In this document: piece by piece, positions 1-5,572 of the stretch
Layout of the letters: every line of letters begins with the position of its first letter
Position numbering within the stretch: the stretch's first letter is position 1
From: Spirochaetales bacterium
GTDB lineage: Bacteria > Spirochaetota > Spirochaetia > DSM-27196 > SKKC01
DNA length: 6,298 nucleotides
NCBI GenBank assembly: GCA_007121695.1
Contig: SKKC01000349.1
Span: 1 to 6,298 of the forward strand
Direction of reading: 5' to 3'
Translations under genes and position numbers: made by a program
Notes under the pieces: model-generated
Database searches by the model: none
Seen by the model: the letters and a program-made list of their open reading frames with translations, nothing else
Told to the model about the DNA's origin: nothing

Positions 1-246
1 CAGGCTCATTTAAGCGAGGTCGTCGTCTCCGCAGATTCCCCTGTCACCGGGAAAGCGCTGCGCGATATCCGCCTGCCAGATGGGTGTCTGATCGGGGTTG
101 TCCTTCGCGACGGCGAGGCGCTGATTCCGAACGGCGATACCGTCATCGCGTCCGGAGACCGTTTGTCGCTTCTAACAGTCCCTTCTTCGTATGCAGGAGC
201 TGTCCGCGCCGTTACCGGCGAAACAACAACATGGAAGCAGCGGTGA
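1..246 (+). CDS. trkA: TrkA-type K+ uptake regulator, C-terminal end (partial)
   Basis: Only the last 81 codons are present; the gene begins before the window. The frame starting at base 1 runs open to a TGA at 244-246. The translation (QAHLSEVVVSADSPVTGKAL, then IRLPDGCLIGVVLRDGE, then IPNGDTVIASGDRLSLLTV) has the typical course of an RCK_C (TrkA-C) domain: an opening beta strand, a short helix with 'GKALRDI', then the 'G-D-x-L' segment near the end. Known role of the family: TrkA is the cytosolic subunit that forms a ring under TrkH and gates K+ flux through nucleotide binding in its N-terminal Rossmann domain, which lies outside the window. The overlap with a trkH-type gene directly downstream strongly supports the assignment. 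An RCK_C domain of another transporter is possible but unlikely in this context. Confidence 0.86.
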   Translation, partial: QAHLSEVVVSADSPVTGKALRDIRLPDGCLIGVVLRDGEALIPNGDTVIASGDRLSLLTVPSSYAGAVRAVTGETTTWKQR

Positions 247-1709
247 CGCACGGAGAACCGCGCCGGGTCCTCCGGCAACTCGCCGCGTTGCGGCTGAACC
301 TGCTTGGTGTGATTTTCGTGATTATCGGAGGGGTCTTACTCCTGCCGCTTCTGGGCCTGCCGTTTTTCTGGGACGAACGATGGATAGCGCCTGCGTTTCT
401 GGCACCGTCGGTCACACTGATTGGTCTCGGGGCGGTGTTCGTACGAATCACACGGAGTCGCTCGAAGCAGTCGCCGGGTCTCTCGGTTTCAGACGGCGCT
501 CGTGTGGTTGTGCTCTCCTGGCTTACCGCAGTCGTTGCGTCAACCGTACCATTTTTGCTGAACGGATATCTGGATTTCGTACCGGCTCTTTTTGAGACGA
601 CAAGCGCGTGGACCACAACCGGATTGTCGGTCGTCGACGTGGAAGCCGCACCGAGAATCCTGCTTCTGTGGCGCAGCATCATGCAGCTAGCCGGTGGTGC
701 GGGGTTCGCAATCATTATGATTTCGGTCGTCTCTACCCCGCTCGGTATAGGTGTGTCGCTCGCCGAGGGACGAGGTGATCAGCTCGTTCCCAACGTCATA
801 CAGTCGGCGAAACTGGTCGTACGTCTGTATCTTTCCTACGCTGTTGCCGGAGTCGTGGCGTACGTACTCGCAGGAATGCCGGTCTTCGACGCGGTGAACC
901 ATTCATTCGCGGCGGTGTCTACCGGTGGATTTTCCACCCGAGCTGACAGCATCGGTGCCTTTGCCTCTCCCGCTATCGAATGGGTCTCGGTACCCCTTAT
1001 GTTGCTCGGAAACCTGAACTTCCTGATAGCCTACGCACTGGTACGTGGGCGGCTTCGTACGGTGTTTCGCTCGGCAGAGATGCGTACCTTCCTTACTCTC
1101 TGGGTGCTTCTGTTTGTCTCGATCATGACGCTGTCGGTGAGAAGTGGAGTCGTACTCCGTATCGCAGTTTTCGAGGCGACAACCGCACTGACAACAACCG
1201 GGTTCTCCGTACTCGACTACGGAGGCTGGAATGATGTCGTGTACACGATCTTTATCGTAATCATGTTGGTAGGTGGCGGAAGCGGGTCCACAGCCGGTGG
1301 TATAAAACAGCTGCGCATCTATATTCTGTTCCGTGCGGCAGTGGATCAGGTGCGACGAACGCTTCTGCCACGACGTGCAGTGACTATCAGGCAGTTTTAT
1401 CACGCTGATCAGGTAGTAACGCTGAACGATTCTGTTGCCGGTAAAACCGGAGTGTTCGCGGTGAGTTACGCCGCGATCGTTGCGATGGGAGTTCTGGTCA
1501 TGACCGCTCATGGCGTTCCCTTTCTTGACGCAGTCTTCGAGTTTGCCTCGACGGTCGGTACAGTCGGCTTGTCTATTGGTGTGACCGCAGTCGACCTTCC
1601 TCCGGCGGTCCTGGTGTCCCAGGTAGTGGGTATGCTGCTTGGCAGGCTTGAAGTCTTCATGTTGTTCGCTGGCCTGTTCGCGATACTCCGGGTTGCCGGA
1701 CGTCGCTGA
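231..1709 (+). CDS. trkH: TrkH-type potassium uptake membrane subunit
   Basis: A polytopic inner-membrane protein of 492 residues, close to the usual TrkH length (about 480). It forms the K+ pore of the Trk system and works with the TrkA ring encoded just upstream. All four pore-loop/filter repeats of the SKT superfamily are visible: TTTGLS (residues 128-133), STGGFS (230-235), TTTGFS (321-326) and TVGTVGLS (441-448). The family signature GGGSGSTAGGIK (348-359) follows the third repeat, and LLGRLEVF (469-476) lies in the last helix. Start choice: ATG 231 overlaps the trkA stop by 16 bases and has no good ribosome site. A GTG at 243 overlaps that stop as GTGA and has GGAAG five bases upstream, so it is a real alternative that would remove four residues. 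In either case translation is likely coupled to trkA. KtrB is the main alternative; the length and signatures favour TrkH. Confidence 0.93.
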   Translation: MEAAVTHGEPRRVLRQLAALRLNLLGVIFVIIGGVLLLPLLGLPFFWDERWIAPAFLAPSVTLIGLGAVFVRITRSRSKQSPGLSVSDGARVVVLSWLTAVVASTVPFLLNGYLDFVPALFETTSAWTTTGLSVVDVEAAPRILLLWRSIMQLAGGAGFAIIMISVVSTPLGIGVSLAEGRGDQLVPNVIQSAKLVVRLYLSYAVAGVVAYVLAGMPVFDAVNHSFAAVSTGGFSTRADSIGAFASPAIEWVSVPLMLLGNLNFLIAYALVRGRLRTVFRSAEMRTFLTLWVLLFVSIMTLSVRSGVVLRIAVFEATTALTTTGFSVLDYGGWNDVVYTIFIVIMLVGGGSGSTAGGIKQLRIYILFRAAVDQVRRTLLPRRAVTIRQFYHADQVVTLNDSVAGKTGVFAVSYAAIVAMGVLVMTAHGVPFLDAVFEFASTVGTVGLSIGVTAVDLPPAVLVSQVVGMLLGRLEVFMLFAGLFAILRVAGRR

Positions 1710-1727
1710 CTCGGCAATACTGGAACC

Positions 1728-3566
1728 GTGACGAACAACACCAACACGGCACTCGCCGATGTGCTCAGGCATTCGTTCGGATTCAGTACGTTCAAGCCAA
1801 ACCAGCAGCACATTATCGAGTCATGGCTTTCGGGAACCGACGTCTTTGCCGCGCTTCCGACCGGGGGAGGGAAGTCGCTCTGTTACCAGTTGCCAGCGCT
1901 TATCCGGGACGGACTGACGGTGGTGGTCAGCCCTCTGATCGCGCTCATGAAAGACCAGGTCGACGCTGCACGCGAAAACGGGATTCCAGCGGCGTGTCTG
2001 AACAGCAGCCAGGACGCAGACACAGCTCGTGCAGTCTGGCGTGAACTCGCGGCGGGAAAACTGAAGCTGCTCTACGTGTCACCCGAACGCCTCGCGGGCG
2101 ATGACTTCCGAAGCGCACTCGTTGATTTTGGCGCGACCGCCTTCGCGGTGGACGAGGCGCACTGTGTCTCGGAGTGGGGGCACGAGTTCCGCCCCGAGTA
2201 TCGCTCGCTTTCAAGCCTGCGCGAGATATTTCCCGAGGCGCCTATCGCGGCATTCACCGCGACAGCGACCCGTGTCGTGCAGGACGACATCATTTCACAT
2301 CTGGGGCTACACGATCCGGTCGTCGTGCGGGCGAGTTTCAATCGCCCCGAGATCACCTACCGTGTTCGCCGCAAGACGAAGGTCGAGTCGCAGATACTCT
2401 CTTTTGTCCGGGAACACGAGGGCGAGCCGGGCATTATTTATCGTTCCACACGAAAGTCGACCGAGAAGACCGCAGAGTCTCTGCGGCAGTACGGAATCGA
2501 TGCTCATGCGTATCACGCAGGTCTCGACGATACCGTGCGATCGGATGTGCAGGAACGATTCGTCCGCGATGAGCTGCAGATTGTCGTCGCCACTATCGCC
2601 TTCGGTATGGGCATAGACAAGTCGAATGTCCGCTGGATACTCCACGGTGATCTGCCGAAAAGCCTTGAAGGTTACTACCAGGAGACCGGCCGTGCCGGGC
2701 GAGACGGTGAGCCTGCCGAGGCACTGCTGCTCTGGGGCGGCCAGGACATCGCGATTATCCGGCGGCACATCGAAAATATGCAGATACGCGAGGAGCAAAC
2801 CGCTGCCGAAGGGCGCGTACGCGAAGTACTGCACTATGTCGAAGGCCGTGTGTGCCGTCGCACGGCGCTTCTTGCTCATTTCGACGAAACGTTCCCAGGT
2901 CAGTGTCGTGCGTGCGACATATGTCTAAACGAGCTTGCCTTCGACGATGCTACCGTTCCCGCACAGAAGCTCATGTCGGCGGCGGTGAGAACCGGAGAGG
3001 TGTTCGGGACACACCATCTCGTTGATATAGTGACAGGAACGGCTACCGACAAGGTGCTCGAGCGTGGTCACAATACGCTGCCGACGTTCGGTGTCGGCGA
3101 GGACCGTGACCGGGGCTACTGGATTTCGCTCGCTCGGGACCTCGAGTCCGGAGGCTATCTCCTCAGGCGCCAGACCGATACGGGGCTTCCGGGAGGGCTC
3201 ATGCTGAGCTCGCGGGGGAAACTCCTGCTTCGCGGCAAGGAGACGTTCACGGTGCTCAGGCGCGAGGGCGTGCCCGCGGAATCCTCTGGCACACACGGTG
3301 CCCCGGACAAAGCGCCGCTGCGTCGTGATCAACAGGACCTCTTTCGCTGTCTGAAAGCGCTTCGAAAAACCCTTGCACGGGAACGGAGTGTGCCTCCCTA
3401 TGTCATTTTCAGCGACAAGACTCTCAGGGTCATGGTCAAGAACCGGCCAACCGATTCACAGGCGCTGCTACGCTGTCATGGGGTTGGCGACCGAAAGCTC
3501 GAGGCCTACGGCGAAGTATTCCTGCGTACGATCCGGAACTACCTGACGACCGGGCAGTGCGAATAA
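1728..3566 (+). CDS. recQ: ATP-dependent DNA helicase RecQ
   Basis: A 612-residue 3'-5' superfamily 2 helicase acting in recombination and stalled-fork repair. Its full RecQ architecture matches the usual bacterial length. Visible elements: motif 0 FGFSTFKPNQ (17-26), Walker A TGGGKS (45-50), SPLIALMKDQ (68-77), DEAH box (142-145) running into the aromatic-rich loop CVSEWGHEFRPEY (146-158), motif III FTATA (176-180), motif V region VVATIAFGMGIDK (286-298), motif VI QETGRAGRDG (318-327). The RecQ zinc site has all four cysteines, C376, C393, C396 and C399. An RQC winged-helix region (about 412-510) and a C-terminal HRDC domain (about 530-608) follow. The start is a GTG with only a weak GGAA upstream (1722-1725); it puts the helicase core at the normal distance from the N-terminus. 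It follows trkH by 18 bases with no visible terminator, so co-transcription is likely although the functions are unrelated. No sign of damage. Confidence 0.97.
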   Translation: MTNNTNTALADVLRHSFGFSTFKPNQQHIIESWLSGTDVFAALPTGGGKSLCYQLPALIRDGLTVVVSPLIALMKDQVDAARENGIPAACLNSSQDADTARAVWRELAAGKLKLLYVSPERLAGDDFRSALVDFGATAFAVDEAHCVSEWGHEFRPEYRSLSSLREIFPEAPIAAFTATATRVVQDDIISHLGLHDPVVVRASFNRPEITYRVRRKTKVESQILSFVREHEGEPGIIYRSTRKSTEKTAESLRQYGIDAHAYHAGLDDTVRSDVQERFVRDELQIVVATIAFGMGIDKSNVRWILHGDLPKSLEGYYQETGRAGRDGEPAEALLLWGGQDIAIIRRHIENMQIREEQTAAEGRVREVLHYVEGRVCRRTALLAHFDETFPGQCRACDICLNELAFDDATVPAQKLMSAAVRTGEVFGTHHLVDIVTGTATDKVLERGHNTLPTFGVGEDRDRGYWISLARDLESGGYLLRRQTDTGLPGGLMLSSRGKLLLRGKETFTVLRREGVPAESSGTHGAPDKAPLRRDQQDLFRCLKALRKTLARERSVPPYVIFSDKTLRVMVKNRPTDSQALLRCHGVGDRKLEAYGEVFLRTIRNYLTTGQCE

Positions 3567-3591
3567 CGCGATCGATGGTCCTGTAGATCGT

Positions 3592-4185
3592 TTACGCTTT
3601 GTACAGACCTTCAATCTGCTCTCTGGCCTGTTCTACGACCTGCTGGTACTGATCGGTCAGCTGCGTCATATGATGCTGCAGGGTCTTTGAAAACTCAGGG
3701 TCCTGGGAAGGATCAAGGCGAATCTGCTGTCCGGTCTGTCGTGCGAGCTCCTGCTCTTTCTGGCGGATCTTCCCTTCAAACTGCTGCCGTAGCTGGTCTA
3801 CCAGCTGTTTCCGGTCCCGGATGTACTGCTGAAGAATGCCCGTGATCTGATCGAATACTGCCGGCAGGTGCCTGCTGTCATCGAGAACCGCTTCGAATGC
3901 CGGTTGCAGTGCCTGTATGCGAGTCAGGTGGTTTTCGTCGCCTGGCAGCGTGAGGTTGCCGAGTAATGCGTCGAAGAGGCCCCTGCGGATCTGAGGTCGA
4001 TGCTCCCGGTCAAAGTCCTTCAGTCGCTTTTTGAGGTTGATAGTCGGGTCGTCGAAGTACTCACTCAGAAGCTTCCGGCCTTTCTGCTTGTTATCGTGAG
4101 CGGTCAACGACGCCTTGTCGCTTTTAACGTCTGCGGTACGTTCCAGTGCAAGTTCAAGTGCGCTCTTAATTTCTGCCATAGTCAT
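3592..4185 (-). CDS. Uncharacterised helical/coiled-coil protein, possibly spirochaete-specific
   Basis: A 197-residue soluble, charged protein of unknown function. It has no signal peptide, membrane segment, cysteine or recognisable catalytic motif. The N-terminus (MAEIKSALELALERT from the second Met) resembles an uncharacterised protein family I recall from spirochaetes (possibly DUF6657); this is memory, not a search result. Residues 1-80 look like a compact helical region; a Pro-Gly-Asp break follows at 81-83. Residues about 112-150 and 165-195 are rich in Gln, Glu, Arg and Lys with heptad-like hydrophobic spacing, suggesting coiled coils. Two starts are possible, ATG 4185 and ATG 4179. 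A GAGG lies 4 bases before the first and 10 before the second, and the remembered family start favours the second. It follows the folate cyclo-ligase gene after 49 bases and converges on recQ. A candidate promoter of its own lies at 4210-4238. Confidence 0.85.
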   Translation of the reverse strand: MTMAEIKSALELALERTADVKSDKASLTAHDNKQKGRKLLSEYFDDPTINLKKRLKDFDREHRPQIRRGLFDALLGNLTLPGDENHLTRIQALQPAFEAVLDDSRHLPAVFDQITGILQQYIRDRKQLVDQLRQQFEGKIRQKEQELARQTGQQIRLDPSQDPEFSKTLQHHMTQLTDQYQQVVEQAREQIEGLYKA

Positions 4186-4186
4186 T

Positions 4187-4196
4187 TGTCCTCAAG
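4187..4196 (-). promoter_or_regulatory. Ribosome binding site of the helical-protein gene
   Basis: On the minus strand the sequence before the two in-frame ATGs reads TTGAGGACAA-ATG-ACT-ATG. GAGG is a good match to the anti-Shine-Dalgarno sequence. Spacing is short (4) for the first ATG and long (10) for the second, so it does not settle which start is used. Confidence 0.5.
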
Positions 4197-4209
4197 GAAG
4201 TGATAGTTA

Positions 4210-4238
4210 AAAATACACCGACTGTCGGGACCTATCAA
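4210..4238 (-). promoter_or_regulatory. Candidate sigma70-type promoter for the helical-protein gene
   Basis: Read on the minus strand, TTGATA (4233-4238, five of six bases matching the -35 consensus) is followed by exactly 17 bases and then TATTTT (4210-4215, four of six matching -10). The -35 box overlaps the TGA stop of the folate cyclo-ligase gene. Transcription would start near 4203, giving a leader of about 18 bases that contains the GAGG ribosome site. This would let the downstream gene be expressed independently of the two genes before it. It is inferred from motif matches only. Confidence 0.38.
4218..4228. repeat. 11-base palindrome in the promoter spacer
   Basis: CCGAC-T-GTCGG is a perfect inverted repeat with a single central base. 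It lies wholly inside the 17-base spacer of the candidate promoter at 4210-4238, a position where a bound repressor would block RNA polymerase. As RNA on the minus strand it could instead form a 4-base-pair stem with a three-base loop followed by TGTATTTTT, a weak terminator-like form that could end part of the transcription from the folate gene. The sequence does not decide between these. Confidence 0.35.
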
Positions 4239-4807
4239 GACGGCGGCGGTATCGCAATGAGTGCATCCACCGGCATGTCCCGATCCTGAACCGGAAGCTC
4301 ATGATACACCTGAAGTTCAAGACATACACCGACCGCACGACTTCCCGGGGGGCGACCAGACAGAAACCGATCGTAGTACCCACCTCCACGACCGAGTCTG
4401 AGCCCGGAGCGGGTAAACGCGAGTCCCGGCACAATGATCAGTGATGTCTCGGAGGGACTCCTCCGGGGAGCCGATGCAGGAGGCTGGAGGATTCCGAACA
4501 CGCCGTGTTCGAGTTGCCGGTGCCCGGTGATGGCATGAAAACTCATGATGCGGTCCTGGACGCGGGGGAGGGCGACTGGTATGTTCTGCTTCCAGAGCCA
4601 TTCAAGTACCGGCCAGGTGCTGAGTTCAGACGGCATGGATGCAAACGCAAAAACCGTGCCTTCCGCTTCGAGAAGTTCCGGCTTCAGTCGGTCCAGCAGG
4701 GCTCCTCCGGCGATGGTATAAAGTTCCTCGGGCTGAGCCTTCAGACGCTCTTCGACCGAGGCGCGAATTCGCGCCTTCCCGGCTCTGATCCTGTCCTGCT
4801 CAGGCAT
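4235..4807 (-). CDS. 5-formyltetrahydrofolate cyclo-ligase
   Basis: A 190-residue cytosolic enzyme (also called 5,10-methenyltetrahydrofolate synthetase; the E. coli gene is ygfA/fau). It uses ATP to convert 5-formyltetrahydrofolate to 5,10-methenyltetrahydrofolate, returning a stored or inhibitory folate form to one-carbon metabolism. The length is typical. Visible features: an N-terminal basic helix with K11, R13 and R15; the FASMPSELST segment (55-64), which matches the family's substrate-site strand with its conserved Glu (E61); PRV (81-83); the hallmark PGLAFTRSG (127-135) running into LGRGGGYYDRFL (138-149), the phosphate-binding loop; and a C-terminal DMPVDALI (177-184). The ATG at 4807 overlaps the stop of the upstream cytochrome gene by 8 bases, and there is no clear ribosome site, so translational coupling is likely. 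The protein ends soon after the last conserved segment, as normal. Confidence 0.95.
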   Translation of the reverse strand: MPEQDRIRAGKARIRASVEERLKAQPEELYTIAGGALLDRLKPELLEAEGTVFAFASMPSELSTWPVLEWLWKQNIPVALPRVQDRIMSFHAITGHRQLEHGVFGILQPPASAPRRSPSETSLIIVPGLAFTRSGLRLGRGGGYYDRFLSGRPPGSRAVGVCLELQVYHELPVQDRDMPVDALIAIPPPS

Positions 4808-5462
4808 TCGCGGTATCTGCTGTCTTCTTCCGGGGCGGAGCGGGTTTCTGCGGTTCGCTTCCGAGTGACATGATCTTGTACCCGACGATACCGATGTAGA
4901 TTATCAGGAGAAGCCAGAAAAGATAGCGCGTCGTGATAGAACCCTGGAGGGTACTCCCCAGGGTGAGCGCGTGAAAAAACGCGGTCGGAAATACAAGATA
5001 CGCGAGGAGGTGAATTCGCTTCCAGGTCTGATACCTGAACTGAAGCGGCTTGAACCACCAGGAGGCAACGACGGCAAGAATGAGCATGAACAGCGCCACG
5101 ATACCGAGGAGTTTGCCGGTATTAAATACGATACGCCCCGCGTCGTACACGTCGAAACCGAGCATAAACAGACCGTGCGAGAGCATGAGAATAAACCCGA
5201 CCTTGCCGAGCGACCGGTGGTTTTTCAGGAGCGTGCCGCGAGGGGCAACATACTTCTCGACCACCGGGAGTTTTGCCCCGATTACGAACTGATAGAACAT
5301 CAGCACAAACCCGATGAGGGCAGCAGCCCGCGCGGGGTAATAGAAGGCGAGTATTGCGGGAAACGATCCGGAACCGATATCCCGTCCGAGCTGCAGGCTG
5401 AGCTCAAACAAGGGGATCACAGGGATTGCTATGGCAATTGCAATGAGTGCTTTCTTGTTCAT
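4800..5462 (-). CDS. Ferric-reductase-like / MsrQ-like membrane cytochrome b
   Basis: A 220-residue integral membrane protein with about six helices (roughly 5-22, 43-63, 87-103, 117-136, 150-168, 180-198). The loops at 64-86 and 137-149 and the tail at 199-220 are rich in Lys/Arg, placing both termini in the cytoplasm by the positive-inside rule. Four histidines, H82 (KNHRSLG), H96 (LSHGLF), H151 (RIHLLAY) and H164 (FFHALT), have spacings of 14 and 13 residues. This is the bis-heme pattern of the ferric reductase-like transmembrane domain found in NOX, FRE and MsrQ-type proteins. Pairing H82/H151 and H96/H164 would place one heme near each face. No FAD or NAD(P)H domain is fused, so electrons must come from a separate flavoprotein or quinol. 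MsrQ is the closest functional guess, but its partner MsrP is not in the window. First gene of a three-gene minus-strand group. ATG 5462 has no clear ribosome site. Confidence 0.92.
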   Translation of the reverse strand: MNKKALIAIAIAIPVIPLFELSLQLGRDIGSGSFPAILAFYYPARAAALIGFVLMFYQFVIGAKLPVVEKYVAPRGTLLKNHRSLGKVGFILMLSHGLFMLGFDVYDAGRIVFNTGKLLGIVALFMLILAVVASWWFKPLQFRYQTWKRIHLLAYLVFPTAFFHALTLGSTLQGSITTRYLFWLLLIIYIGIVGYKIMSLGSEPQKPAPPRKKTADTANA

Positions 5463-5473
5463 GAGAATGCGAG

Positions 5474-5500
5474 ATTATCATGGAGCGCGCGTATCATCAA
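5474..5500 (-). promoter_or_regulatory. Weak candidate promoter for the membrane cytochrome operon
   Basis: On the minus strand TTGATG (5495-5500, four of six matching -35), a short 15-base spacer and GATAAT (5474-5479, five of six matching -10) precede the ATG at 5462. Transcription would begin about five bases before the start codon, so the mRNA would be nearly leaderless. That agrees with the absence of a ribosome site but makes the prediction uncertain. Confidence 0.25.
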
Positions 5501-5539
5501 GTTTTGTCGCTCCAGGACCGTTTGCTTCAAACGCGTATC
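5488..5539. repeat. Direct repeat CGCGTATC in the divergent promoter region
   Basis: The 8-base sequence CGCGTATC occurs at 5488-5495 and again at 5532-5539, 44 bases apart (about four helical turns), between the divergent cytochrome and aldo/keto reductase genes. The first copy lies in the spacer of the candidate minus-strand promoter. Such spacing would suit a regulator binding two sites on one DNA face, but eight bases in GC-rich DNA could recur by chance. Confidence 0.22.
5519..5533. repeat. Inverted repeat in the divergent promoter region
   Basis: CGTTTG-CTT-CAAACG is a perfect 6-base inverted repeat around a three-base centre, 40 bases upstream of the aldo/keto reductase start codon. 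It could be an operator, or a small hairpin in the leader if transcription starts upstream of it. No T-run follows, so it is not a terminator. Confidence 0.32.
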
Positions 5540-5556
5540 GGAGGTACCCTTGTTTC

Positions 5557-5562
5557 GGAGGA
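5557..5562 (+). promoter_or_regulatory. Ribosome binding site of the aldo/keto reductase gene
   Basis: GGAGGA lies 10 bases before the ATG at 5573, slightly long spacing but a strong match that supports this start. A second GGAGG occurs at 5540-5544, too far upstream for this start and with no convincing gene of its own. Confidence 0.6.
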
Positions 5563-5572
5563 TATTCACATT

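Noticed and set aside
84..230. Possible 49-residue N-terminal extension of TrkH (open frame upstream of 231)
   Set aside because: This stretch encodes the conserved RCK_C domain of TrkA in another frame. The extension is Arg/Ser-rich and unlike any TrkH N-terminus, so the start at 231 or 243 is preferred.
903..1811. A 302-codon open frame on the minus strand opposite trkH and the start of recQ
   Set aside because: It lies antisense to a gene with unmistakable TrkH signatures. Its translation is rich in His, Arg, Gln and Asp with no hydrophobic core or known motif, as expected of a shadow frame in GC-rich DNA.
2307..2879. A 190-codon minus-strand open frame inside recQ
   Set aside because: It is antisense to the conserved helicase motifs, with no ribosome site or recognisable domain of its own.
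3567..3592. Weak stem (CGATC at 3569-3573 with GATCG at 3586-3590) between the convergent stops as a terminator
   Set aside because: There are only five solid base pairs around a 12-base loop, with no proper T-run on either strand. It is not supportable as an intrinsic terminator.
5522..5550. TTGCTT - 17 bases - TACCCT as a plus-strand promoter for the aldo/keto reductase
   Set aside because: The spacing is ideal but each box matches only three of six consensus bases, about what chance gives.
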